Assembly: GCA_963756025.1 (NCBI GenBank)
Contig: CAVWMF010000009.1
Span: 1-64,000 of the forward strand
DNA: 64,000 nucleotides
From: Bog-473 sp963756025
GTDB lineage: Bacteria; Actinomycetota; Acidimicrobiia; Acidimicrobiales; RAAP-2
Direction: 5' to 3'
The position numbers and the translations under genes were made by a program. Under the pieces are notes generated by a model. The model was not told the DNA's origin. It searched no databases and saw nothing but the letters and a program-made list of their open reading frames with translations. Numbering within the stretch: position 1 is the first letter of the stretch; every line of letters starts with the position of its first letter. Positions 53,558 to 62,032 of this stretch are shown piece after piece.

Positions 53558-55717
53558 TCAGCTTCGACCGAGAGCCTGGGGAGGACCCGGTCCAGCGACT
53601 TCGGGGAACCACCAGTTGGCCTTGCCCATAAGGATCATGAGCGAGGGGACGACCGCCATCCGGATCAAGACAGCGTCGACCAGCACACCGCCGGCCAGCC
53701 CGATCCCGAACTCCTTGATGACCGCCTGCCCGCCGAGAACGAATGAGGCGAAGACCAGGATCATGATCAGAGCGGCAGCGGTGATCGTTTTGCCGGTCGC
53801 TGCCAACCCGTTACGTACGGCGGTCCGGTTGTCGCCCGACTTGAGGTACTCCTCGTGCATGCGGCTGACCAGGAAGACCTGGTAGTCCATCGACAAACCG
53901 AAGAGGATGGCGAACAGCAGCACCGGGATGAAGGACTCGACCGGGCCTGTGCGATCGATGCCGAAGAGCTTGGCCAGATCGCCCCACTGGTACACCGCCA
54001 CCAAGATGCCGAACGCCGCCCCGATGGAGAGCAGGTTCATGATGGCCGCTGTGAGCGGGATCACGAAACTTCGGAACACGATTGCCAGCAGGATGAACGA
54101 CAGGATCACCACCAAGGCGATAAAGAGGGGGAGCTTGGCCGATAAGACGTGGGCGAAGTCCACGGCGATGGCCGTCTCCCCTCCCACCAGGATCTTCACG
54201 CCGCTGTCGCCAACCGCCTCGGGGATGGTCTCGTTCCTGAGCTGATGGATGAGATTGGTCGTCGCCGCATCTTGGGGCGCGGTCTTCGGGAAGACATTGA
54301 GGAACACGACTTCCGAGTCGGCTCCGGTCTTGCTCGGGATGTAGACCGGATCGGCCACCCGGGCCACGTCGGGCAGGTTGCCCACTTCGGTCGCCACGTG
54401 GTTGATCACGTCCTTCTCAGCTGGGGTCGATACGACGGAGACCAGCTGGAGGGGTCCGTTGAAGCCCGGCCCGAATCCCTTGGCCAACAGGTCGTAGGCC
54501 GTGCGCGTCGTCGTCCCGGACGGGTCGCTGCCCTGGTCCGTCGACCCGAGCCGCAAGGAGAAGAACGGGAGGGCGATCGCCACGATGACGAGCAACGCCG
54601 CGAGACCCGAAAAGGCCGGACGGCGCTGGATCCGATCGGCCCAGCGGGGCCAGAACCCGTTGGTGCCGACTCCGACGATGGTCGGGCCGCTCTCCGCCAG
54701 TTTGCGCTTCTGCTTGCGGCTCATGACCTTGGGGCCGATGAAGCCCAGCATGCCCGGCAGCAGGGTCAGGGCCGAGATCATGGTGAAGAGCACCCCGATC
54801 GCCGCTGACACGGCGAGGCCGTAGAGGAAGCTGACGCCCAGGGCGAACATGCCGAGCAGCGCGATGCACACGATGATGCCGGCGAACATGACTGCTCGAC
54901 CCGATGTGTTGACCGCGTTGACGATCGACGTCTCGATGGACTGCCCGGCCACGAGGCCCTGACGGTGCCGGGTAACGATGAACAGCGCGTAGTCCACTCC
55001 GACCCCCAGCCCGATGAGAAGCACCAGGATCGGGGAGATCGACGGCATCTTGAGCACATGCGTCAGCATGCCGATGACGCCGAGCGCGGTGCCCAGCGCA
55101 AAGAGCGCGGAGATGATCGGGAGAACGGCGGCGAAGAGCGAACCGAAGACCAGGAAGAGGACGATGAATGCCAGGATCACCCCCACCAATGTCCCGCTGA
55201 AGGACTGTTTGTTCACCAATTCGGCCAACTGGCCTGAGACCGCCACTTGTAGGTGGGGCCCCGCGGCGGACGTCGCCGTGTCGACGAATTGCTTTCCTTC
55301 GGCCTCGGTCAGGAGGTTGGGTTGTCGGTTGAGCGTCACCGAGATGAATGCCACGGTCTCGTCGGCGTTGACCTGAGCTGCCCCCTGGGGGTCGTACGGG
55401 CTGGTCACCAGGCCCACGTGGGGCAGCTTCTCGATCTCGCCGATCATCTTGTTGATGCTCGCCATCACGTCGGGGTCGGTCACCTTCGCCCCACCGGAGG
55501 TGGCAAAGACGATCTGCTCGGTGTCTCCCGAATCCTTGGGCGCCGCAGCCTGCAGCAACTTGATGGCGTCTGATGATTCGGTCTTGGGGAGTGAGAACGA
55601 GTTCGAGTACGCGGTCCCGATCGCATTCGAGAGTCCCAGAGATACCACGAGGACGATCGCCCAGATAAGGAGCACGAGACGGCGGTGATTGACACACCAC
55701 CCGGCCAGGGTGCGCAT
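53558..55717 (-). CDS. MMPL-family RND transporter
   Basis: A 719-residue transporter with two sets of six helices, each preceded by an extracytoplasmic domain. VLLIWAIVLVVSLGLSNAIGTAYSNSF is the first helix and the start of the first domain. ISPILVLLIGLGVGVDYALFIVTRHRQGL carries the conserved proton-relay Asp-Tyr pair, repeated as LFGLSMDYQVFLVSRMHEEY in the second half. In mycobacteria MMPL proteins export lipids and siderophores. It is monocistronic here, with a 67-bp gap to the convergent aldo/keto reductase, and the cargo is unknown. Confidence 0.92.
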   Translation of the reverse strand: MRTLAGWCVNHRRLVLLIWAIVLVVSLGLSNAIGTAYSNSFSLPKTESSDAIKLLQAAAPKDSGDTEQIVFATSGGAKVTDPDVMASINKMIGEIEKLPHVGLVTSPYDPQGAAQVNADETVAFISVTLNRQPNLLTEAEGKQFVDTATSAAGPHLQVAVSGQLAELVNKQSFSGTLVGVILAFIVLFLVFGSLFAAVLPIISALFALGTALGVIGMLTHVLKMPSISPILVLLIGLGVGVDYALFIVTRHRQGLVAGQSIETSIVNAVNTSGRAVMFAGIIVCIALLGMFALGVSFLYGLAVSAAIGVLFTMISALTLLPGMLGFIGPKVMSRKQKRKLAESGPTIVGVGTNGFWPRWADRIQRRPAFSGLAALLVIVAIALPFFSLRLGSTDQGSDPSGTTTRTAYDLLAKGFGPGFNGPLQLVSVVSTPAEKDVINHVATEVGNLPDVARVADPVYIPSKTGADSEVVFLNVFPKTAPQDAATTNLIHQLRNETIPEAVGDSGVKILVGGETAIAVDFAHVLSAKLPLFIALVVILSFILLAIVFRSFVIPLTAAIMNLLSIGAAFGILVAVYQWGDLAKLFGIDRTGPVESFIPVLLFAILFGLSMDYQVFLVSRMHEEYLKSGDNRTAVRNGLAATGKTITAAALIMILVFASFVLGGQAVIKEFGIGLAGGVLVDAVLIRMAVVPSLMILMGKANWWFPEVAGPGPPQALGRS

Positions 55718-55939
55718 AGATGAAACTCTCCTGAAAGTTCGCTGGGGCTGGGGGTGGCTGTGGTTCCAGCGCTGGACCCGACGCTAGCTGTCCCGGTCGG
55801 TGTGTAGATCACCAGGTCAGGGGTGTCGAGACATGGTCATGCTACTCACTGGCCTCGGGAGATCGGTGTCATTGGCCTGTGGATTTCCGCGGTCGGCCGC
55901 CGACCGACACCCGACGCTCGCCCCACATCGGGCGTCGCC

Positions 55940-56380
55940 TCAGCCGCGGTTGTGGTCGTGCCTGTGGTTGTGGCTGTGGCTGTGCCGTCCTGCCCGGTGC
56001 CAGACGAAGAGGGCGGCAAGGGCCACCAGGAGCCACGGGATCTGCAACGCGTGCCAGAGAGAGACTGTCGAGCCGGCGGCAATCGCGATGAACGCCAGCA
56101 GGACAAGGAAGGGGACCAAGCGGCGGCGGCGCGACGGAGGAGGCGGTGGCTCGTTACCGAGGGGCGGCAGGTCATCGAAGAGACCGACCAGATCGCCCTG
56201 CGTTTTTGCGGACATGGCGGCGTCGAGGCGTTCTTTGAACTCGGTCTGGTCCAGCCGACCGTCGGAGAAGTGCCGTGACAGCTTGTCGGCAACCTCGTTG
56301 CGTTCGGCGTCCGACACGCGCAAGTTGGTGGTGGACGCTGACGACGTCCAACGGGCAGTCTCGGGACGGAGGCGCATCAT
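55940..56380 (-). CDS. DUF1707 (SHOCT-like) membrane protein with His-rich tail
   Basis: A 146-residue protein. The DUF1707 domain (LRVSDAERNEVADKLSRHFSDGRLDQTEFKERLDAAMSAKT) is followed by a Pro-rich stretch, two helices (VPFLVLLAFIAIAAGSTVSLWHAL and IPWLLVALAALFVWH), and a His-rich end (HSHSHNHRHDHNRG) that could bind metal. DUF1707 proteins occur with PspC domains in actinobacteria and are linked to envelope stress. Two tandem ATGs (56380, 56377) are possible starts after GAAAGGAC. The PspC gene lies 67 bp upstream on the same strand. Confidence 0.82.
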   Translation of the reverse strand: MMRLRPETARWTSSASTTNLRVSDAERNEVADKLSRHFSDGRLDQTEFKERLDAAMSAKTQGDLVGLFDDLPPLGNEPPPPPSRRRRLVPFLVLLAFIAIAAGSTVSLWHALQIPWLLVALAALFVWHRAGRHSHSHNHRHDHNRG

Positions 56381-56447
56381 GTGTCCTTTCGGGTGGAGGA
56401 GGCTCAGCAGGTACTCGATGTCGACGTCGATCGATCGACGGGGCCGG

Positions 56448-56870
56448 TCAGCGGATTCGTTCACGGGCCAACAACTCCTCGGCCACCGATTGTTCGGCGC
56501 CTTGTTCGGGAATGAGCAGCCATCCGGCCAGGTACAGCGGGACGGCCAGTCCACCAAGGAGGGAAAGGGCGACGAATCCCACGCGGACCAGGGTGGGGTC
56601 GATGTCGAAGTAGTCGGCCAGTCCGACGGCGACGCCGGCGAGCATTCGATCCGGCCCTCCCCGGCGCAGGCTGTCCGAGGGTGCGGCGTCTCCAAGGCCC
56701 GTGCCCGACCCCGACCCCGCATCCGACGCCGAACCTGACTCGTCTGACGGGGGAACTGTCATGGTGGAGGCCCCCAATTCGGGAGGTCCCACACCTTCCC
56801 CGGGGCCTTCTGTGGCCCACTGCCTGGCGGCGGAGCCGTGGTCTTCGCTGGATGGAGATGGAGTAGTCAT
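56448..56870 (-). CDS. PspC-domain membrane protein
   Basis: A 140-residue protein. A Ser/Gly/Pro-rich N-terminus of about 70 residues precedes a PspC domain (LRRGGPDRMLAGVAVGLADYFDIDPTLVRVGFVAL) with one hydrophobic hairpin (LSLLGGLAVPLYLAGWLLIP). PspC domains report membrane stress in the phage-shock response. Its gene is divergent from a histidine kinase that carries the same domain, so the two probably belong to one regulatory unit. No strong ribosome site is seen before ATG 56870. Confidence 0.82.
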   Translation of the reverse strand: MTTPSPSSEDHGSAARQWATEGPGEGVGPPELGASTMTVPPSDESGSASDAGSGSGTGLGDAAPSDSLRRGGPDRMLAGVAVGLADYFDIDPTLVRVGFVALSLLGGLAVPLYLAGWLLIPEQGAEQSVAEELLARERIR

Positions 56871-57217
56871 GCCGCCAGCCTGAGCGCGTTGCTGCCGGAA
56901 CGACATCCGGCATGACCCGGGTCGTACCCTGACTCCGGCACGGTCCACTCGGGGATATCCCTTATGGTCGGCTGGGGCCGGGCGCGCGATCATCGTGGTA
57001 TCCCCGAATCGACCGATCCCGCCACGCGCCCCAGGAGGGCGTCACAACCGAGCCTCCGCAAGGTGACGGCCGTTCGGCACCCTGGCGGCACGCCCGCCGT
57101 GCTCCGCCGAGGGGTGACGGCCCGTATCCGCCGCCGCAACCCCCGTCGGCACCCCCGCAGTGGTCCCACGGCCGCCGTCCCCACGGCCGCCGTCCCCGCC
57201 ACCATCACTTGCGCGAC
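56871..57217. other. Divergent intergenic region between the PspC protein and the PspC-kinase gene
   Basis: This 347-bp stretch holds no confident gene. The reading frame of the downstream kinase stays open leftward to about 56960 and would code a Pro/Arg/His-rich tail (PYPPPQPPSAPPQW), but no ATG or GTG in that frame is present. Either the kinase has a longer N-terminus hidden by another frameshift, or this is promoter DNA. A CGGCCGCCGTCCCCA unit occurs almost twice at 57166-57195. Confidence 0.4.
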
Positions 57218-58414
57218 ATGCGCCGATCGTCAGACGCACGGGTCCTGGCGGGCAATTGCGGCGGGTTCTCCCAGGCCACCGGCATCGACGTCACGATCGT
57301 CAGGATCGGCTTCGTCCTCATCGGGTTGGCCAGCGGCATCCCCGTACTCGTCTACGCGTTGGCGTGGCTCATCGTCCCTCTGGAGGGCGAGTCGACCAAC
57401 ATCTTCTCGAGAGCGATCAATGACCGGCGTGGCATCCGCCTCGTCATCGCTGTCATCCCGATCGTCATCGTCACGCAGATCGTCGTCTCCGCGCTCCACA
57501 TCGGGTTCGTCGGGATCATCAGCTGGCCGGTCTTCCTGGCCGTCGGCCTGACCATCCTCATCTGGCGCAACGCCAGTGACACAGAGCGGGTCTGGATGAA
57601 CGACGACCTCGTCCCGATGCTCAGCGTCGGGAGCGAGGGCGGCCGGCCCTGGAAGCTGGTCCTCCGCGTCGGGGCAGGGGCACTACTGGCGGCAGGCGGC
57701 ATCATCGTGCTGATCCTCGGCCACCCGAGCACGGCCGCCCTGCGACCGCTCGGCGGCGCCTTGCTGGTCATCGCCGCCATCGTCGTCATCTTCGGCCCAT
57801 GGTGGCTGAGCCTCGTCCGCGACCTGATGGCCGAGCGGGAAGCACGGGCGCTGGCCGAGGAGCGGACGCAAATGGCGGCCCACGTCCACGATTCGGTGCT
57901 CCAGACGCTGGCTCTGATCCAGCGATCGTCGGACGACCCGCAGAACGTCGTCCGGCTGGCGAGGGCCCAGGAGCGTGAACTCCGGGCCTGGCTCTTCGAG
58001 GGGAAGGCACCCGGGACGGTCGGCGAGGATGCCTCGATGCTCGCCGAAGGCGTCGGGCTGCTCCAGCGCCACATCGAGGCCGATCACGGGATCACGGTCC
58101 AGGTCGTGCTGGTGGGCGACTGCGAGCTCACCGAGAGTCTCCGCGCCCTCCTCGATGCGGCCCGAGAAGCCACGGTCAACGCCGCCAAATGGTCCGGCGC
58201 CCCCCAGGTCTCGCTCTACGCCGAGGTAGAGCCCCACGCCGTGATGCTGTACGTGCGGGATCGGGGCCGGGGTTTCGACCCCGCATGCGTCCCCACCGAT
58301 CGCCAGGGCATCGCACAGTCCATCAAGGCCCGGATGGCTCGCTACGGTGGCACGGTGGTCATCCGATCGACACCCGGCGAAGGCACCGAAGTCGAGCTGT
58401 CGATGCCCCGATGA
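57218..58414 (+). CDS. PspC-domain sensor histidine kinase
   Basis: A 398-residue kinase. Residues 1-60 form a PspC domain (MRRSSDARVLAGNCGGFSQATGIDVTIVRIGF...LAWLIVPLEGES) with its helices. Further transmembrane segments reach about residue 200. The His-phosphorylation box is MAAHVHDSVLQTLALIQRSS, of the NarL-system (HisKA_3) type, and the ATPase domain has EATVNAAKWSGAPQ and VRDRGRGFDPA. A PspC domain on a kinase suggests direct sensing of membrane state. TTG 57209 is also possible, and an in-frame Pro/Arg-rich extension exists upstream. The stop overlaps the regulator ATG. Confidence 0.87.
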   Translation: MRRSSDARVLAGNCGGFSQATGIDVTIVRIGFVLIGLASGIPVLVYALAWLIVPLEGESTNIFSRAINDRRGIRLVIAVIPIVIVTQIVVSALHIGFVGIISWPVFLAVGLTILIWRNASDTERVWMNDDLVPMLSVGSEGGRPWKLVLRVGAGALLAAGGIIVLILGHPSTAALRPLGGALLVIAAIVVIFGPWWLSLVRDLMAEREARALAEERTQMAAHVHDSVLQTLALIQRSSDDPQNVVRLARAQERELRAWLFEGKAPGTVGEDASMLAEGVGLLQRHIEADHGITVQVVLVGDCELTESLRALLDAAREATVNAAKWSGAPQVSLYAEVEPHAVMLYVRDRGRGFDPACVPTDRQGIAQSIKARMARYGGTVVIRSTPGEGTEVELSMPR

Positions 58415-59088
58415 CCGACACCGGTCGTCCGAGGATCTTCCTCGTCGAGGATCATGCGGTCTTCCGGGCCGGTGTGCGGGCCGAGCTGGGGGATGCGGTC
58501 GAGGTCATCGGGGAGGCGGACGAGGTGGCTGCTGCCATCGAGCTCATCGGCGAGCGCCTCCCCGACGTCGTCCTCCTCGATGTCCATCTCCCCGGCGGCG
58601 GAGGTCAAGCCGTTCTCCGCGGCGTCCTGCCCCACCACCCCGAGGTGCAGTTTCTCGCCCTCTCGGTCTCCGACGCTCCCGAGGATGTCATCGCGGTGAT
58701 CCGTGCCGGAGCCCGCGGCTACATCACCAAGACCATTTCCGGCGGCGAACTGTTGCAGGCGGTCTACCGGGTCGCGGCGGGTGATGCCGTCTTCTCGCCA
58801 CGCTTGGCCGGCTTCGTGCTCGATGCCTTCGCCCAAGGAAATATCGGTCCCGAGACAGGTTCGGGGCCCGGCCGTCCTGGTTTCGATCCCGAGCTCGACC
58901 AACTTTCGCCCCGCGAACGCGAAGTCCTGCGTCTCATCGCTCGTGGCTACACGTACAAGGAGGTGGCGCGGGACCTGACGATCTCGGCCAAGACGGTCGA
59001 GTCACATGTCTCCTCGGTCCTGCGCAAGCTGCAACTTTCGACCCGCCACGAGCTGACCCGCTGGGCCACCGACCGCCGGCTCGTCTAG
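58411..59088 (+). CDS. NarL/LuxR-type response regulator
   Basis: A 225-residue regulator. The receiver domain has FLVEDHAVFRAGV and phospho-acceptor Asp57 in VVLLDVHLPGGGG, with the Lys in YITKTISG. The output domain is a LuxR-type helix-turn-helix (LSPREREVLRLIARGYTYKEVARDLTISAKTVESHVSSVLRKL). ATGA overlap with the PspC-kinase gene makes it the cognate partner. Likely targets are the divergent PspC/DUF1707 genes, though no binding site was identified. Confidence 0.93.
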   Translation: MTDTGRPRIFLVEDHAVFRAGVRAELGDAVEVIGEADEVAAAIELIGERLPDVVLLDVHLPGGGGQAVLRGVLPHHPEVQFLALSVSDAPEDVIAVIRAGARGYITKTISGGELLQAVYRVAAGDAVFSPRLAGFVLDAFAQGNIGPETGSGPGRPGFDPELDQLSPREREVLRLIARGYTYKEVARDLTISAKTVESHVSSVLRKLQLSTRHELTRWATDRRLV

Positions 59089-59121
59089 ACATTGGACGTC
59101 CGAAGAGCGGGAAGGGGAGTC

Positions 59122-59875
59122 GTGGATCTGACTGGCAGAGCACCGTGACGCGGCGGCCCTTGCGACCGTCGCGGGTCAGGCGTTGCTGGAGTTGAGAGAG
59201 GGGCCGTCCGCCGGGAGAGGCGTGGGCGCAGCCGGGGATCGGCTGGCCCACCACCTCCTGGTCAAAGAGCTGAATCGTCTCTATCCGGAGGACGATGTGC
59301 GGTCGGAGGAGGGTCTCGAGCACATCTCGGGCAACGGGCGGCTCTGGATCATCGACCCCTTGGACGGCACCCGTGAATTCGGCCAGCCGGGGCGTCCGGA
59401 CTGGGCCGTCCACGTGGCGATGGCCGTCAGCGGGGTGGCGGTCGTCGGGGCCGTGGCGCTGCCGGCGATTGAAGTGACCCTGTCCACCGCGGCCCCGCTC
59501 GCGCTGGCGCCGTTCGACGCCAGCGCCCCACCCCGGGTCGTCGTCAGCCGGAGCCGCCCGCCCGAAGTGGCGTACGAGGTGGCCGAGATGATCGGTGGCA
59601 CCATGATCCCCATGGGCTCGGCGGGCGCCAAGATCGGCGCCGTGATCATGGGCCTGGCGGACGTCTACATCCACGCCGGCGGACAGTACGAGTGGGATTC
59701 GTGTGCCCCGGTGGCGGTGGCGGAGGCGAGTGGGTTGCACGCATCTCGGCTGAACGGGGACCCACTGCGCTACGGGGCCCCGGATGCGTGGCTGCCCGAT
59801 CTCATGGTCTGCCGACCCGAGCTGGCCGAGGCCGTGCTGGCCGTGACCACCCGGGACTACCGGCCCTACTACTGA
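59122..59875 (+). CDS. Inositol monophosphatase-superfamily phosphatase (CysQ-like), one frameshift near 59131
   Basis: A 250-residue Mg-dependent phosphatase after repair. Metal-binding motifs are SEEG, DPLDGTREFG and YEWDSCAPVAVAEASG. DWAVHVAMA after the second motif is common in 3'(2'),5'-bisphosphate nucleotidases (CysQ), which recycle PAP from sulfate assimilation; inositol-phosphatase activity is an alternative and relevant to mycothiol. The start is GTG 59122 with GGGGAG upstream. Removing one base near 59131 joins MDL to LAEHRDAAALATVAGQALLELREG, the normal N-terminal helix. Confidence 0.83.
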
Positions 59876-59900
59876 TACCGACAGTCCCCCGGGAACCAGA

Positions 59901-59934
59901 CAGGGCCCCCGCTCGCAATGGAGAGAGGGCCCTG
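59901..59934. terminator. Hairpin between convergent phosphatase and cold-shock genes
   Basis: CAGGGCCC (59901-59908) and GGGCCCTG (59927-59934) pair perfectly across an 18-nt loop. It lies 25 bp after the phosphatase stop and 41 bp after the cold-shock stop, so it can serve both transcripts. Confidence 0.55.
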
Positions 59935-59975
59935 ATATCTGGCTGTTCTGTGCCGATCTCGTCGGCTAATCGGGA

Positions 59976-60179
59976 TCAGATGGCGCGCACGTTTGCGGCC
60001 TGCAGCCCCTTGGGGCCTTGGTTGGTCTCGAACTCAACCTTCTGTCCTTCTTCGAGGTTGCGGTACCCCGTACCGGAGATCGCGCTGAAATGCACGAATA
60101 CGTCGGGGCCGCCACCGTCCTGAGTGATGAAGCCGAAGCCCTTCTCACCGTTAAACCACTTCACGGAACCAGTTGCCAT
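59976..60179 (-). CDS. Cold-shock protein (CspA family)
   Basis: A 67-residue single CSD protein. It has the RNA-binding motifs KGFGFI (RNP1) and VFVHF (RNP2), starting ATGSVKWFNGEKG, and a C-terminal GPKGLQAANVRAI typical of actinobacterial CspA. It acts as an RNA chaperone. AAGGAG lies 10 nt before the ATG. The leader contains a hairpin at 60236-60251 and may regulate translation, as in other csp messages. Confidence 0.97.
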   Translation of the reverse strand: MATGSVKWFNGEKGFGFITQDGGGPDVFVHFSAISGTGYRNLEEGQKVEFETNQGPKGLQAANVRAI

Positions 60180-60235
60180 TGAAAATCCACTCCTTCCCTG
60201 GCCAGATTTGACCCCTTGTCGGTGGTCATGGCCGG

Positions 60236-60251
60236 TGACTCTCGCGAGTCA
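60236..60251 (-). promoter_or_regulatory. Leader hairpin of the cold-shock gene
   Basis: TGACTC and GAGTCA form a perfect 6-bp stem with a four-base loop, 57 nt upstream of the csp start. Cold-shock mRNAs often have structured leaders. Function is inferred. Confidence 0.35.
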
Positions 60252-60312
60252 GAGGGATTTCCAAATCTGTAATGGTGGTGCCCTCAACGACAACAATAGC
60301 GCGCTGCGCTGC

Positions 60313-60835
60313 TCAAACGGAGATCGAAGGCGAAAAATCCGGATCCGACCCCCGGATCGTGCCTGACCCGGGCCTCCGGATCAGTCCGTCAGGATCCGAC
60401 GGTGCCCCGTGACCGCCTCCGTCGCCCCTCTGGCCGTCGACGCCCGCGCCCAGGTGGTCCTCCAGTTGCCGCACCAGTCGGGCCGGGTGCCAGGAGGCAG
60501 TAGCTCTCGTAGATGATCTCGGCCATCTCCTCCCAGTCCGGCGGGTGGGCCAGGTCGAGTCGGACCCCCACCCATCCCTTGCTCCCGACGTATTTGGGCA
60601 CGAAGAACCGTTCCGGGTCGGAATGCACGAGGATCCCCTGGACGCCCTTCGGCGCCTTCAGGGTGATCGACGTCTGATCCTCGGAAACGACGACGAACAT
60701 CTTGTCCCGCACCCGAAATGCGGGGGAGGTGTGGCCGCCGAACGGCTTTTCGGCGGCTTCAGGCAATGCGAGGCAGATAGCCCTGATCCGGGTTACCGCT
60801 GGCTCAGTCCCCGTTTTCGCGTTTGCTTTCACCAT
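60313..60835 (-). CDS. MmcQ/YjbR-like DUF2004-type protein, one frameshift near 60484
   Basis: A YjbR-type protein. RAICLALPEAAEKPFGGHTSPAFRVRDKMFVVVSEDQTSITLKAP and RFFVPKYVGSKGWVGVRLD...PDWEEMAEIIYESYCLLAP define the double-winged fold related to phosphoribosyl or DNA-binding folds; the function is unknown. Removing one base near 60484 replaces a Gly/Arg-rich tail by the family-like helix ARLVRQLEDHL, after which an odd disordered tail runs to 60313. Without repair the stop is at 60389. Where the true protein ends is uncertain. Confidence 0.65.
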
Positions 60836-60897
60836 CAGACGCCCCGATCAAGTTCGACCGGCCGCCGGCCGCCGTCCGCCGTCCGCCGTCCATCAGC

Positions 60898-61809
60898 TCA
60901 CTTCCTCTTGCCGCCCATGTTCGAATTGGGGGCAGCCTTGGCGACCAGGTCGGGGACGATCTTGCCGAGCTCGGTCGGGTCCCAGCGGTCACCCTTGTCG
61001 GCAGCCGGTCCTTCCACCCATCCCTCGGCCACGCTGATGTGGTCGCCCTGTACGTTGAAGACGCGGCCCGTGATCGACGCAGATTCAGGGCTGCCGAGCC
61101 AGACCACCAGGGGTGCGATGTTGCCGGGGGCCAGCGGATTGAACTCCTCGGGCTTCTTGCCCGACTCGTCGAATCCACCCAGATTCTCGGTCATACGGGT
61201 CAGCGCCGCGGGTGCGATGGCGTTCACGGTGACGCCGTAACGGCCGAGCTCCATGGCCGCGATGATCGTGAAGGAGGCGATTCCCGCTTTGGCCGCTCCA
61301 TAGTTCGTCTGTCCGACATTGCCGTAAATTCCCGAGGGCGAGGTCGTGTTGATGATGCGGGCATCGTTCGCCTCGCCCGCCTTCGTCCGGTTCCGCCAGT
61401 ACTCCGCGGCGTGACGCGTCGGGGCGAAGGTGCCACGGAGGTGGACACGGATCACCGCGTCCCACTCGTCGATGGTCATGTTGACGAGCATCCGGTCACG
61501 CAGGATCCCCGCGTTGTTCACCAGGACATCGATCGTCCCGAAGGTGTCGATGGCCGTCTGAATGAGCCGGCCCGCGCCGTCGTAGTCCGACACGTCGTCG
61601 CCGTTGGCGACGGCTTCGCCGCCCATGCCGCGGATCTCGTCGACGACCTCGCCCGCCGGTCCGGCCGAGCTCCCGGTCCCGTCGATCTCCGCACCGAGGT
61701 CATTGACGACGATCTTGGCCCCTTGGCTGGCGAATTCGAGGGCGTGCTCACGTCCGATGCCCCGACCCGCTCCGGTGATGACGACGACGCGCCCGTCACA
61801 AATACCCAT
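60898..61809 (-). CDS. Short-chain dehydrogenase, MFE-2-like 3-hydroxyacyl-CoA dehydrogenase type
   Basis: A 303-residue SDR, clearly related to 18315-19205. It has ITGAGRGIG, the MFE-2-like insert NDLGAEIDGTGSSAGPAGEVV, NNAGILRDRMLVNM, a catalytic Ser in NTTSPSGIYG and Tyr-Lys in QTNYGAAKAGIASF. The C-terminus (VQGDHISVAEGW, NSNMGGKRK) also matches the (3R)-hydroxyacyl-CoA dehydrogenase unit. AAGGAG precedes the ATG. It lies downstream of an acyl-CoA dehydrogenase on the same strand, consistent with beta-oxidation of unusual acyl chains. Confidence 0.9.
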   Translation of the reverse strand: MGICDGRVVVITGAGRGIGREHALEFASQGAKIVVNDLGAEIDGTGSSAGPAGEVVDEIRGMGGEAVANGDDVSDYDGAGRLIQTAIDTFGTIDVLVNNAGILRDRMLVNMTIDEWDAVIRVHLRGTFAPTRHAAEYWRNRTKAGEANDARIINTTSPSGIYGNVGQTNYGAAKAGIASFTIIAAMELGRYGVTVNAIAPAALTRMTENLGGFDESGKKPEEFNPLAPGNIAPLVVWLGSPESASITGRVFNVQGDHISVAEGWVEGPAADKGDRWDPTELGKIVPDLVAKAAPNSNMGGKRK

Positions 61810-62032
61810 GGTTGCTTTCTCTCCTTATTTTCGCGAGCTCATGTGTCACGCTTGGGCTCGATACCGGCCCAGCAAGAGGTCAGTAGATCCTTCCCGTATC
61901 CTCGCGCGACAACTGCGGGGTGAAATCTAGGTTGCGTGGGCCCCGAAAGTGGGCCAGCCACTCCGGCCCAGCCAGCCCCGCCCGCCCAACCGGGGCCCCG
62001 GCCGTGCCCCCGCCCAGCCGCATCCCCGCCCG

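Noticed and set aside
56964..57551. A 195-codon plus-strand frame across the PspC-kinase start region.
   Set aside because: The product is Arg/Pro/Ser-rich without a domain, and it overlaps the PspC domain in another frame.
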